A stretch of 64,000 nt of DNA from JAAYYM01 sp964483545 (GTDB taxonomy: Bacteria; Bacillota; Clostridia; Lachnospirales; Lachnospiraceae). The stretch lies in NCBI GenBank assembly GCA_964483545.1, contig CAZACC010000001.1, forward strand, positions 1 to 64,000. The letters are read 5' to 3'. Below the pieces are notes generated by a model. It was not told the origin of the DNA, did no database searches, and worked only from the letters and a program-made list of their open reading frames with translations. Positions 1 through 8,163 of the stretch are shown here, one piece after another. The translations under genes and the position numbers were made by a program. How positions within the stretch are numbered: position 1 is the first letter of the stretch; the number at the start of each line of letters is the position of its first letter.

Positions 1-605
1 CAGGCTGTGTACATCTTGGTGTAGAGAATATCCACAAGGTAGGAACGATCGGCAAGGCTGGTTACGGATGGGAAGTCAAGATTGTAGATGAGAATCGTCA
101 GATAGTAGAGCGGGGCGAGGTCGGTGAGCTGGCTGTAAAAGGACCAGGTGTCATGACTTGTTACTATCACGACAAGAAAGCAACCAACGAAGTGCTGGCA
201 GATGGATGGCTCTATACCGGTGATATGGCAAGAGAGGATGAGGATGGATTTATTCTGCTTGTAGATAGGAAGAAGGATGTCATCATCAGCGGTGGTGAAA
301 ATATCTACCCTGTCCAGATCGAGGATTTCATCCGTACAAATGATGCAGTCCATGATGTAGCAGTCATCGGTCTTCCAGACAAACGTCTCGGTGAGATTAG
401 TGCTGCCATCATCGAAACGAAAGAAGGCTATATCATGACAGAGGAACGTATGGAGGAGTTCTGCAAGCAACTGCCAAGATACAAGAGACCACATAAATAT
501 ATCTTCGGAGATATCCCGAGAAATCCAACCGGCAAGATCGAGAAGCCAAAGCTGCGTGAGCTATACGGCGGCAAGGGATTGATTGAGGCACAAAATAGAG
601 GATAA
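1..605 (+). CDS. Acyl-CoA synthetase / AMP-forming ligase, C-terminal part (5' end outside window)
   Basis: The reading frame is open from base 3 to the stop at 603-605, so the gene starts upstream of the window. What remains is the end of the large domain and the whole mobile C-terminal domain of a class I adenylate-forming enzyme. DGWLYTGDMAREDEDGF holds the conserved TGD, DRKKDVIISGGENIYP is the hinge and A8 motif, and PRNPTGKIEKPKLRE carries the A10 lysine that catalyses adenylation. Such enzymes activate a carboxylic acid with ATP and usually pass it to CoA in the cytoplasm. The acid-binding pocket is not in the window, so the substrate (fatty acid, o-succinylbenzoate or other) cannot be read. 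The following gap leads to the xylB promoter, so the two genes are probably separate units. Confidence 0.9.
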   Translation, partial: GCVHLGVENIHKVGTIGKAGYGWEVKIVDENRQIVERGEVGELAVKGPGVMTCYYHDKKATNEVLADGWLYTGDMAREDEDGFILLVDRKKDVIISGGENIYPVQIEDFIRTNDAVHDVAVIGLPDKRLGEISAAIIETKEGYIMTEERMEEFCKQLPRYKRPHKYIFGDIPRNPTGKIEKPKLRELYGGKGLIEAQNRG

Positions 606-628
606 AATTGATTGATACGGAAAATGAA

Positions 629-657
629 TTGACAATCAGATAGAAGTATAGTACGCT
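629..657 (+). promoter_or_regulatory. Probable sigma-A promoter of xylB
   Basis: TTGACA at 629-634 is followed after 17 bases by TACGCT at 652-657. The -35 is consensus and the -10 is weak. The only downstream gene is xylB, about 80 bases away, and a dyad operator lies just after the expected start of transcription. Confidence 0.55.
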
Positions 658-667
658 AAAAACTAGA

Positions 668-686
668 TAGTTTAGTCACTGAACTA
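668..686 (+). promoter_or_regulatory. Dyad operator upstream of xylB (candidate ROK repressor site)
   Basis: TAGTTTA-N5-TGAACTA is a 7+5+7 dyad with one asymmetric position. It sits about 11 bases after the putative -10, where a bound repressor would block initiation or early elongation. The same architecture, TAGTTTA-N5-TAAACTA, occurs at 3517-3535 upstream of the ROK regulator gene. The shared sequence and spacing make this a good candidate site for that regulator; binding is inferred. Confidence 0.6.
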
Positions 687-734
687 AGCAAAAATGGACT
701 TGAAGATACGTGATTCAATAAAGGAGGAAGCGGT

Positions 735-2192
735 ATGCTATACATAGGTGTGGATCTTGGAACCTCAGCGGTAAAGCTGTTATTAATGGATGGGTGCGGT
801 GGCATTCATAAGATTGTTTCTAAGGAATATCCCTTGGAATTTCCAAAGCCGGGCTGGTCTCAGCAGAGACCAGAGGACTGGTGGACGCAGACGATGTGTG
901 GACTAAAGGAGCTGACAAGTGAATGTGACAAGACTCAGATTGCAGGCATCAGCTTTGGTGGACAGATGCATGGTCTGGTGGTACTGGACAAGGACGACAA
1001 TGTCATCAGACCTGCTATTTTGTGGAATGACGGCAGAACTGGTAAGGAAACAGAGTATCTGAATAACGTGATTGGCAAGCAGAAGCTTTCAGAGTATACG
1101 GCCAATATAGCATTTGCGGGCTTCACGGCACCGAAGCTTCTCTGGATGAAGGAGAATGAGCCGGAGAACTTCGCAAAGATTGCTAAGATTATGCTGCCGA
1201 AGGATTATATTGCCTATCAATTATCAGGAGTACATTGCACAGATGTATCAGATGCATCTGGTATGCTGCTCCTTGATGTAAAGAATAAATGCTGGTCTAA
1301 GGAAATGATGGAGATCTGCGGTGTCAGGGAAGAACAGTTAGCGAAAATCTTTGAAAGCTACGAAGTAGTCGGCAATATTCTTCCAGATGTGGCTAAGGAG
1401 CTTGGTTTCTCAGCAGATGTCAAGATTGTGGCAGGTGCTGGAGATAACGCTGCGGCAGCAGTCGGAACAGGAACGGTTGGAGATGCTAGGTGCAACATAT
1501 CTCTTGGAACAAGTGGAACGATTTTTATCTCCAGCAAGAATTTCTGTGTGGATGACAACAATGCATTACATGCATTCGCACATGCAGACGGCAGCTATCA
1601 TCTGATGGGTTGTATGCTGAGTGCAGCATCCTGTAATAAATGGTGGATGGAGGATATTATCGGAACGCAGGAATACGGCAAAGAGCAGGAGGGTATCAAG
1701 AAGCTTGGTGAGAACAATGTATTTTTCCTGCCTTATCTGATGGGTGAGCGATCACCGCATAATAATCCAGATGCACGAGCTATGTTCATCGGTATGTCCA
1801 TGGATACCACAAGAGAGGATATGACACAGGCAGTGCTGGAAGGTGTTGCATTTGGTATCAGAGATTCCTTCGAGGTAGCAAAGTCACTCGGAATCAAAAT
1901 CGAAAAGACCAAGATCTGCGGAGGTGGCGCTAAAAGCCTGCTCTGGAAGAAAATCATGGCAAATGTACTCGGTATCCGTGTAGAGGTCATTGAATCTGAA
2001 GAAGGACCAGGATATGGTGGAGCCATGTTAGCAGCAGTGGCATGTGGTGAATATGCGAGTGTTGAAGAAGCAGCAGAAAAGCTTGTGAAGGTAGTTGGAG
2101 TGGTGGACCCAGATGCAGAGCTGACTGCGAAGTATGAAGAGAAATATCAGAAGTTTAAGAAGATTTATCCGACTGTGAAGTGTTTGTATTAA
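735..2192 (+). CDS. xylB: Xylulokinase (FGGY family)
   Basis: This 485-residue protein has the length and layout of xylulokinase, which phosphorylates D-xylulose with ATP for entry into the pentose phosphate pathway. The N terminus IGVDLGTSAVKLLLMD is the phosphate-1 motif of the ASKHA fold, GWSQQRPEDWW is typical of XylB, the segment around ISFGGQMHGLVVLD follows, and GAGDNAAAAVGTG holds the catalytic Asp. The FGGY C-terminal signature region includes GGGAKSLLWKKIMANV. AAGGAGG lies just upstream of the ATG. A hairpin terminator follows the gene, so it is probably transcribed alone. The convergent ROK gene and the shared 19-bp dyad point to control by xylose or a related signal. Another FGGY substrate is possible but less likely. 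Confidence 0.92.
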   Translation: MLYIGVDLGTSAVKLLLMDGCGGIHKIVSKEYPLEFPKPGWSQQRPEDWWTQTMCGLKELTSECDKTQIAGISFGGQMHGLVVLDKDDNVIRPAILWNDGRTGKETEYLNNVIGKQKLSEYTANIAFAGFTAPKLLWMKENEPENFAKIAKIMLPKDYIAYQLSGVHCTDVSDASGMLLLDVKNKCWSKEMMEICGVREEQLAKIFESYEVVGNILPDVAKELGFSADVKIVAGAGDNAAAAVGTGTVGDARCNISLGTSGTIFISSKNFCVDDNNALHAFAHADGSYHLMGCMLSAASCNKWWMEDIIGTQEYGKEQEGIKKLGENNVFFLPYLMGERSPHNNPDARAMFIGMSMDTTREDMTQAVLEGVAFGIRDSFEVAKSLGIKIEKTKICGGGAKSLLWKKIMANVLGIRVEVIESEEGPGYGGAMLAAVACGEYASVEEAAEKLVKVVGVVDPDAELTAKYEEKYQKFKKIYPTVKCLY

Positions 2193-2226
2193 TGACAGTA
2201 GAATTTACTCATAAGCATATATAAAG

Positions 2227-2266
2227 ATGTCTCTCTTATCCTGTTTGGGTGAGAGAGACATTTTTT
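2227..2266 (+). terminator. Rho-independent terminator after xylB
   Basis: ATGTCTCTCT (2227-2236) pairs with AGAGAGACAT (2252-2261), a 10-bp stem, followed by a run of T. It ends 29 bases before the stop codon of the convergent ROK gene. Confidence 0.85.
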
Positions 2267-2294
2267 ATGAATCATGATAGTACACAGCGGTCTA

Positions 2295-3449
2295 CTATTT
2301 ATGATTGCTCAAATCTAGTGAATCAATTCCAAGAAAGTTCTTAATGCAAACACAAATGCCACCCATCAGAATCGAAGAATCCTGAAGTCCTGAGGGAACC
2401 AGAGTGCAGTGTTTGTTCATGCGGTTTTTCAGAGATGCTGTAATTTCCGGAATGATATACGGAAGATTCATGGTGAAGGAGCTGTTGATGACAATCATTT
2501 CGGGATTGAATACATTGAGCAGGTTGTTGATACCGACAGACATGTACTTGACGAATTGGTTGAGCATATCCAATGCATCATTGTCTTTATCAATACAGCC
2601 CGCTATAAAGGTATCAACATCAACAGAGTTTAATCCTTTCGTTGCGGCATAATCGCGCAGAATTGCACGTTCGGATGCATATTGCTCCAGACAGCCCTGA
2701 TTGCCGCAGGGACAGGGTCGACCACCTGCTACAACGATGGAGTGACCGAACTCGCCTGCATTTCCGTTGAATCCAGTATAGAGCTTGTTTTCTATAATGA
2801 TGCCGATACCGATACCGGAATGAATACTGATACCGATCATATTGGCCATGTTATGGCAGAAAACCTTCTCACTCAGGATAGAGAGATTTGCTTCATTTTC
2901 CAGGTAGACAGGAATCTGAAACTGAGCGAACAGTTCTGAATCAAAGGGAATTCCTTCATATGCATAATAAGGCGTAAAGGTTGCTTCATTATGATCTACT
3001 ACCCCGTGGATGGCAATGCTGATTCCGACTACTCCAAAGGGAGATGCTGGCAAGGTGTCGATAGATTCCTGAATGATCTTTTTAAGTCCAGATAGGATGC
3101 TATTATGATTGTAATGATTTGGGTACTGCTTCAGACTACAATGATTTGCTTTTAAATCTGAACAGAGGATATAAATGGTATCAACACCTAAATCAATCGA
3201 TATAACATAACCGCTTTCCTTACAAAAGCTGATCAGAATCGGTTTGCGTCCAAGGGAAGTATCATCACTGCCGATTTCTTGTACTAGCTGCTGTTCAATC
3301 AGACTGCTGACGATGGCAGAGATAGTTGCCTTTGTTAGCCCAAGTTTGCTGGCAATAGTAGCGCGAGAAATGGGACCTTCATTTAAGATTGTCTCTAATA
3401 CAAGATGTGCGTTGATATCTCGGATTAGCTCTTTACTGCCTGTGATCAT
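2295..3449 (-). CDS. ROK family transcriptional repressor (XylR/NagC type)
   Basis: This 384-residue protein has an N-terminal winged helix-turn-helix (about residues 15-65; GPISRATIASKLGLTKATIS is the recognition region) and a C-terminal ROK sugar-binding fold. The ROK part includes GIGIGIIIENKLYTG, GNAGEFGHS and the zinc-binding CPCGNQGCLEQYAS. Proteins with this layout are repressors released by a sugar. It is transcribed toward xylB. An AAAGGA ribosome binding site precedes the ATG. The promoter region carries the same TAGTTTA-N5-TRAACTA dyad as xylB, so it probably controls both xylB and itself. The xylose link is inferred from the neighbour only. Confidence 0.88.
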   Translation of the reverse strand: MITGSKELIRDINAHLVLETILNEGPISRATIASKLGLTKATISAIVSSLIEQQLVQEIGSDDTSLGRKPILISFCKESGYVISIDLGVDTIYILCSDLKANHCSLKQYPNHYNHNSILSGLKKIIQESIDTLPASPFGVVGISIAIHGVVDHNEATFTPYYAYEGIPFDSELFAQFQIPVYLENEANLSILSEKVFCHNMANMIGISIHSGIGIGIIIENKLYTGFNGNAGEFGHSIVVAGGRPCPCGNQGCLEQYASERAILRDYAATKGLNSVDVDTFIAGCIDKDNDALDMLNQFVKYMSVGINNLLNVFNPEMIVINSSFTMNLPYIIPEITASLKNRMNKHCTLVPSGLQDSSILMGGICVCIKNFLGIDSLDLSNHK

Positions 3450-3475
3450 GGTTTTGTCCTTTCGATCGATACTTG

Positions 3476-3504
3476 ATATGCGGATTGTTTTACTTCTGTG
3501 TCAA
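3476..3504 (-). promoter_or_regulatory. Probable promoter of the ROK regulator gene
   Basis: On the minus strand TTGACA (plus 3499-3504) is followed after 17 bases by GCATAT (plus 3476-3481). The candidate operator lies 12 bases upstream of this -35. A TATAAT on the plus strand at 3506-3511 could start transcription toward the FliD-like gene in the other direction. Confidence 0.5.
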
Positions 3505-3516
3505 GTATAATACAAT

Positions 3517-3535
3517 TAGTTTAATAAGTAAACTA
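3517..3535. promoter_or_regulatory. Perfect dyad operator between the ROK gene and the FliD-like gene
   Basis: TAGTTTA-ATAAG-TAAACTA is a perfect 7+7 inverted repeat with a 5-base spacer. It matches the xylB site at 668-686. Its position fits autoregulation of the ROK gene and may also affect a plus-strand promoter with TATAAT at 3506-3511. Confidence 0.6.
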
Positions 3536-3629
3536 TTTCATCTTTCATAATATGTGTCAGAATGGTTGATAAATTATTGAATCAAGCCGATAATACAATA
3601 GACAACCATAGATTCAAAGGAGATATTTT

Positions 3630-4322
3630 ATGCGTGTAGGAAATGGAGACAATACAACATTGCTGAGTTATCTGAATAAATCCACATCCCAACAGTCATC
3701 GGGCAATGAAATGATTGATCTGATTAGACAGCACAATGCATCTAACAGTATTTTGAATACGTCAGGGAAGTCAGGGACATCTTCAACTGATTCAACCGCT
3801 TCAGATAAAGCCAAGGCAGGCTATGCAAATGTAATCGAGAAGACCAATGGTCTGCAGGAGGAAGCCACAGTATTACTGGGCAGTACGGAGACTTCTCTGT
3901 TTACTAAGGCAGAGGTATCTGGAAACACAGAGGATGTTGTAAAGTCTATAGAGGCATTTGTGTCAGATTATAATAGTATGCTGACTGCGATGAACAATCA
4001 GGGTGGCGAAGTGAACAAGGCCTATGCGAAGATGATGAGCCAGTATTTTACTGAGAATAAGGATGCATTAAATGCAATCGGTATCACACAGAATGAGAAT
4101 GGAATGCTGAGTGTGAAGGAAGAAACACTGAAGGCTGCACCATTAAGCTCATTAAAATCATTATTTGGCAGTGAGAAGTCCTATCTTGCTTCAATCAAGG
4201 ACACAAGCGAGAAAATTGAGTCTAATGCACAGGCATATGTAGACTACTATAATGGTGGCACATATAATGCATTAAAGGGTTCCTATGGATTCAATGGTTC
4301 TTTGTTTGATTCACAATCTTAA
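3630..4322 (+). CDS. FliD-like protein without flagellar context
   Basis: The 230-residue product has no signal peptide or membrane segment and begins with a Ser/Thr/Asn-rich stretch. From about residue 105 it reads like the C-terminal part of the flagellar cap protein FliD: VVKSIEAFVSDYNSML corresponds to the conserved segment that starts the D0/D1 helices, and NAIGITQNENGMLSVKEETL to the 'G-I-x-x-x-x-G-x-L' segment. A full FliD is about twice this size, and no flagellar gene is visible nearby. The start has a good AAAGGAG site. TrmO follows after 17 bases, so they may share a transcript. The exact function is unknown; a family call from similarity by eye is moderately safe. Confidence 0.55.
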   Translation: MRVGNGDNTTLLSYLNKSTSQQSSGNEMIDLIRQHNASNSILNTSGKSGTSSTDSTASDKAKAGYANVIEKTNGLQEEATVLLGSTETSLFTKAEVSGNTEDVVKSIEAFVSDYNSMLTAMNNQGGEVNKAYAKMMSQYFTENKDALNAIGITQNENGMLSVKEETLKAAPLSSLKSLFGSEKSYLASIKDTSEKIESNAQAYVDYYNGGTYNALKGSYGFNGSLFDSQS

Positions 4323-4339
4323 ATACAGGTAAGGATACT

Positions 4340-5026
4340 ATGTCAAGAGAATTAAAACAAATTGCAACAATTAAAACAGATTTTCCCGAAAAGTTCGGAA
4401 TCCCGCGACAGAGTGGGCTTGTAAAGAACTTACACGGGAAAATCATTTTTTTGCCCGCATATAGAAATCCAGAGGCTGTGCGTGGACTGGAAGGCTATTC
4501 TTATCTATGGCTTCTATGGGAGTTTTCTATGGCAATTCGGGAGGACTGGTCAGCAACTGTCACACCACCGAGGCTTGGAGGAAAAAAGAAAATGGGTGTC
4601 TTTGCAACACGATCTCCGTTTCGTCCGAATCCCATCGGTCTGTCCTCTGTCAGACTCGAATCAATTGAGATGGATGAACAGGATGGACCAGTCATCATTA
4701 TATCAGGGGCGGATCTGTTAGATGGAACCCCAATTTATGATATCAAGCCTTATTTACCATACACGGACTCACATCCGGAGGCAGTTTGCGGCTTTGCAGC
4801 AGAGGTTGAGGATCACAGACTGGTAGTGAATTTTCCAGAAGAGATGCTTTGCCTAATTAAAGAGACAGAGCGCAAAAACATCAAGGAGATTTTGGAGCAG
4901 GATCCGCGGACAGCATTTATTCATGATGAGGAACGTGTCTGGGGAGTCGCTTATGGAATCTATAATATTCGATTTACTGTGCGAGATGATGTGCTTACGG
5001 TGTGTGAGGTTACATGGAAGGATTAG
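4340..5026 (+). CDS. trmO: tRNA (N6-threonylcarbamoyladenosine37-N6)-methyltransferase TrmO
   Basis: This 228-residue protein carries the TsaA/YaeB/TrmO fold. The diagnostic motif is RSPFRPNPIGLSSVRL (from about residue 90), preceded by YLWLLWEFS and followed by GADLLDGTPIYDIKPYLPY. TrmO uses S-adenosylmethionine to add a methyl group to t6A at position 37 of tRNAs reading ACY codons. The length is close to the usual 230 residues with a C-terminal extension (WGVAYGIYNIRFTV). AAGGA precedes the ATG. A short tandem repeat and a promoter for lgt follow. Confidence 0.9.
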   Translation: MSRELKQIATIKTDFPEKFGIPRQSGLVKNLHGKIIFLPAYRNPEAVRGLEGYSYLWLLWEFSMAIREDWSATVTPPRLGGKKKMGVFATRSPFRPNPIGLSSVRLESIEMDEQDGPVIIISGADLLDGTPIYDIKPYLPYTDSHPEAVCGFAAEVEDHRLVVNFPEEMLCLIKETERKNIKEILEQDPRTAFIHDEERVWGVAYGIYNIRFTVRDDVLTVCEVTWKD

Positions 5027-5031
5027 CTTTT

Positions 5032-5057
5032 CGCAGGGGTGACACGCAGGGGTGATA
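5032..5057 (+). repeat. 13-bp tandem repeat between trmO and lgt
   Basis: CGCAGGGGTGACA at 5032-5044 is followed directly by CGCAGGGGTGATA at 5045-5057, with one mismatch. It lies just upstream of the lgt promoter. It may be a chance duplication or a regulatory half-site pair. Confidence 0.6.
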
Positions 5058-5061
5058 CGCT

Positions 5062-5090
5062 TTGCAATCAGATTGCAATTGTGTTATTAT
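5062..5090 (+). promoter_or_regulatory. Probable promoter of lgt
   Basis: TTGCAA at 5062-5067 and TATTAT at 5085-5090 are separated by 17 bases. lgt begins about 50 bases downstream. Confidence 0.55.
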
Positions 5091-5138
5091 CTGTTTGAAC
5101 GACTAAACAGTGAGCATATAATAGAAGGGATAAATTGT

Positions 5139-5921
5139 ATGAAAATTGATTTACTTACAATAGGACATTTTACAGTACATGGATATGGATTAATGATAGG
5201 CTTAGGCTTTTTAGTTGCATACTTATTACTGGGATATCGTGCTAAAAAGTATCAGCTAAGTGAGAATGATGCAACGAACATTGCGATTTTCGTGTTGCTT
5301 TTTGGGTTTTTGGGAGGTAAGCTCCTTTATATTCTGGTGGAATTCAAAGCATTCTTACAGGATCCTTTGTCAGTAATCGGATCAGAGGGATTTGTAGTCT
5401 ATGGAGGAATCATTACAGGTATTTTAACGATTTATATATATTGTAAAATTAAAAAATTGAACTTTCTGCAGTACTTTGATATTTTGGCTCCGTCGGTAGC
5501 GGTCAATCAAGCTTTTGGAAGAGTTGGCTGTTTTCTTGCTGGATGTTGTTACGGCAGAGAGACTAGTTCTGCAATCGGAGTGGTATTTCCAGATGGATGT
5601 CTCGCTCCAGCAGGCGTGAAACTACTGCCTACACAGCTTTTTTCAGCAGGAGCAGATCTTGCACTGGCTATTATTCTGATGATTTATGCAAGAAAGACAA
5701 AATACAAAGGCAATGTTGCAGCACTGTATCTGCTGCTGTACAGCATTGGAAGACCGGTAATTGAGTATTTTAGGGCAGATGAAAGAGGAGCAGTCGGAAC
5801 GATTTCAACTTCACAGTTTATATCTATTTTTATATTCCTGATTGCAGTTGGATTCTTTATATTTAATGTTAAAACACAAAAATCCGCAGAAGATACAGTA
5901 TCTGATACTAAAACGGAATAG
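5139..5921 (+). CDS. lgt: Prolipoprotein diacylglyceryl transferase (Lgt family)
   Basis: This 260-residue polytopic membrane protein begins MKIDLLTIGHFTVHGYG; HGYG is a conserved N-terminal motif of Lgt. GRVGCFLAGCCYG (from about residue 125) corresponds to the Lgt signature with the key Arg. PTQLFSAGADL and GRPVIEYFRADERGAVG match the later conserved loops. Lgt moves a diacylglyceryl group from phosphatidylglycerol to the lipobox cysteine of prelipoproteins, which in this window include the sugar-binding proteins at 48001 and 49238. The frame is open upstream to 5052, but the ATG at 5139 has a GAAGG site and starts the family's usual N terminus. The signature is slightly divergent (GCF for GNF), so a second Lgt paralogue elsewhere is possible. 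Confidence 0.85.
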   Translation: MKIDLLTIGHFTVHGYGLMIGLGFLVAYLLLGYRAKKYQLSENDATNIAIFVLLFGFLGGKLLYILVEFKAFLQDPLSVIGSEGFVVYGGIITGILTIYIYCKIKKLNFLQYFDILAPSVAVNQAFGRVGCFLAGCCYGRETSSAIGVVFPDGCLAPAGVKLLPTQLFSAGADLALAIILMIYARKTKYKGNVAALYLLLYSIGRPVIEYFRADERGAVGTISTSQFISIFIFLIAVGFFIFNVKTQKSAEDTVSDTKTE

Positions 5922-5972
5922 GTGGCAGGAACTGTATTGATAGAAGCCTGCAATGGAAATCAAGGTGATATA

Positions 5973-7352
5973 ATGAGTCGTGCAGTATATCAGAACGACT
6001 ATGAGAAAATGACAAAGATGCCAGTTCAGCAATTGATTCTGAGTCTGAGTGTACCGACAACGATCAGTATGCTAGTTACGAATATCTATAATGTTGCAGA
6101 CACATACTTTGTCAGCAGCATCGGAACCAGTGCCACTGGCGCAACGGGAATTGTATTTGCATTAATGGCGATCATACAGGCTTTTGGATTTATGCTGGGG
6201 CATGGTGCAGGAAGCAATATCAGCAGAAAATTAGGAGCAAAGCACATTGAGGAGGCAAGGATATATGCCTCCACCAGTTTTTTTCTGTCGATAGTATGCG
6301 GACTTCTGATTATGGTTATTGGATTGACGTTTTTGGATCCCCTTATGAGATTGCTAGGAAGCACTGATACCATACTGCCGTATGCCAGAAGCTATGCAAC
6401 GTTTATTTTGATTGCAGCACCAGCTATGGCAGCAGGATGTGTGATGAACAATATATTACGCTATGAGGGCAAAGCCTTTTATGCCATGATTGGTCTGACT
6501 TCAGGTGGAATCATCAATATTTTTGGCGATATGCTGCTGATTTTTGGGTGTGGTATGGGAATTGCGGGTGCTGGACTGGCAACAGCTATTTCTCAATATA
6601 TCAGCGCAGCGATTTTGATCATCCCTTATCTGACAGGTAAGACACAAAGCAGATTTTCAATCGGGCAGGTTTCGCATGATTCTGTGGTCTTAAAAAATAT
6701 TTTCTTTGTGGGGTTTCCAAGCATGATGCGACAGGGACTTCAGAGTATTTCTGTGATGGTATTGAACTTGATGGCTGCTGCATATGGCGATGCAGCAATT
6801 GCAGCTATGAGTATTGCATCAAGGGTGATTAATTTCCTGTTTTGTGTTGGACTTGGAATCGGACAAGGATTTCAGCCAGTCTGTGCTTTTAATTATGGAG
6901 CTGGTATCTATACGCGAGTGAAGAAGGGCGTATTTTTTGCACTTGCTTTTGGCACGTGTTTACTTGGAGTGTTCGCAATCATAGGGTTTTTTTATAGTGA
7001 ACGGATTGTGACATGGTTCAGAAATGATCCAGAGGTTATTTCTATCGGAGCCTATGCTTTAAAAGCACAATGCCTGTCCTTGTTTGTAGTACCGCTTTCC
7101 GTTTGTGGGAATATGCTGTTTCAGAGTGTAGGTAAGGGTGGTAAAGCTACATTTCTGGCAAGTTTACGAGGTGGTATTTGTTTTATTCCGTTGTTGTTGA
7201 TTTTGACACCGCTTTTCGGAATCAGAGGAATACAATTATCACAGCCAATCGCTGATGTGATGTCGGCATTGATTACGCTTCCGTTTATCTTATCCTTTAT
7301 CAGAGCGCTTCCAACTGACCGGCCGATATCTTCGGATGCTGTAAGCGAGTAA
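5973..7352 (+). CDS. MATE family multidrug/cation efflux transporter
   Basis: The 459-residue protein has about twelve hydrophobic helices and the MATE layout of two halves. The first half has MPVQQLILSLSVPTTISML and NIYNVADTYFVSSIG; GFPSMMRQGLQSISVMVLN begins the second half. It is expected to export organic cations or drugs using a sodium or proton gradient. A GTG at 5922 is in frame, but the ATG at 5973 has an AAGGTGAT site and begins just before the first conserved helix, so I chose it. It follows lgt by about 50 bases and may be cotranscribed. The substrate cannot be read from sequence. Confidence 0.9.
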   Translation: MSRAVYQNDYEKMTKMPVQQLILSLSVPTTISMLVTNIYNVADTYFVSSIGTSATGATGIVFALMAIIQAFGFMLGHGAGSNISRKLGAKHIEEARIYASTSFFLSIVCGLLIMVIGLTFLDPLMRLLGSTDTILPYARSYATFILIAAPAMAAGCVMNNILRYEGKAFYAMIGLTSGGIINIFGDMLLIFGCGMGIAGAGLATAISQYISAAILIIPYLTGKTQSRFSIGQVSHDSVVLKNIFFVGFPSMMRQGLQSISVMVLNLMAAAYGDAAIAAMSIASRVINFLFCVGLGIGQGFQPVCAFNYGAGIYTRVKKGVFFALAFGTCLLGVFAIIGFFYSERIVTWFRNDPEVISIGAYALKAQCLSLFVVPLSVCGNMLFQSVGKGGKATFLASLRGGICFIPLLLILTPLFGIRGIQLSQPIADVMSALITLPFILSFIRALPTDRPISSDAVSE

Positions 7353-7404
7353 GGTGTGTTTGAAAATTTGGATGATTGACAGAAGGGATTGCTGGGGATA
7401 ATCT

Positions 7405-8049
7405 ATGGGAATATGCTATATTGTAGGTGCCGCAAATACTACACTTATACTGAAACAGTCAATGATAAAAAATGACGATTGTGTCATCGCAGCAGATGGC
7501 GGATATCGATTATTACAGCAGTGGGCAATCAAGTCAGATCAGGTTGTTGGGGATTTTGATTCACTTGGATATGTGCCGTCAGAGGAACAAGTGTCACAAT
7601 ATCCATCCGAAAAGGATGACACCGATATGATGATTGCTGTTAAAACTGGTCTTAGTCAGGGATACCGACAGTTTGTAATATTAGGTGGACTGGGTGGTAG
7701 ACTGGATCATACATTGGCAAATATCCATGCACTAGACTATCTTGTAGAACATGGTGCCAGGGGTTGTCTGATGGGTGATGAGGAAAATGTTCTATTGATT
7801 GATTCTGGTAGTCATATCGTATTTCGTGCAGAGGCCGTTGACAGGTTTTCCATATTTGCGTACGGAGGCAAAGCGGAGGGAGTAAATCTCACTGGTCTGA
7901 AGTATCCGTTAAAGGATGCAGTCTTGACAACTGATTTTCCAATTGGTGTCAGCAATGAATTTACAGGCAGAGAGGCAACGATTTCTATCAGAAGAGGAAA
8001 ACTGCTGGTGATATGGACTGGTTCCATTACATTGTGTGATTGGATTTAG
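7405..8049 (+). CDS. thiN: Thiamine pyrophosphokinase
   Basis: This 214-residue protein transfers pyrophosphate from ATP to thiamine, giving thiamine diphosphate. Conserved points are CVIAADGGYRLL, the catalytic VGDFDSLG, PSEKDDTDMMIAV, LGGLGGRLDHTLANIHAL, and a C-terminal beta-rich thiamine-binding region with GVSNEFTG. Length and motif order match the family. In many Firmicutes thiN follows rsgA and rpe; here it follows a MATE gene, so that context is absent. No TPP riboswitch is seen upstream. Confidence 0.9.
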   Translation: MGICYIVGAANTTLILKQSMIKNDDCVIAADGGYRLLQQWAIKSDQVVGDFDSLGYVPSEEQVSQYPSEKDDTDMMIAVKTGLSQGYRQFVILGGLGGRLDHTLANIHALDYLVEHGARGCLMGDEENVLLIDSGSHIVFRAEAVDRFSIFAYGGKAEGVNLTGLKYPLKDAVLTTDFPIGVSNEFTGREATISIRRGKLLVIWTGSITLCDWI

Positions 8050-8101
8050 TATTTTGGTAGTGACCACCAACAGCGTTAAATTTGCCTATCCCTTGTTATT
8101 T

Positions 8102-8130
8102 TTGACACTTAAGTTTGAATATGATATGGT
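8102..8130 (+). promoter_or_regulatory. Probable promoter of metA
   Basis: TTGACA at 8102-8107 and TATGGT at 8125-8130 are separated by 17 bases. The ATG of metA is 34 bases further on, too close for an S-box or T-box leader. Confidence 0.6.
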
Positions 8131-8163
8131 ATCAAGTAAAAATAAAGAAGAGGACGTGATTTT

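Noticed and set aside
1733..2026. Minus-strand frame inside xylB
   Set aside because: It is antisense to conserved xylulokinase sequence and has no site or family.
5032..5057. CRISPR-like or insertion-site meaning of the 13-bp tandem repeat
   Set aside because: There are only two copies with no spacer, no transposase and no flanking inverted repeats.
7353..7404. Possible TPP riboswitch before thiN
   Set aside because: The gap is too short and lacks the conserved CUGAGA and related elements.
8050..8163. Possible SAM riboswitch or T-box before metA
   Set aside because: Only 34 bases lie between the promoter and the ATG, and no S-box or T-box motifs are visible.
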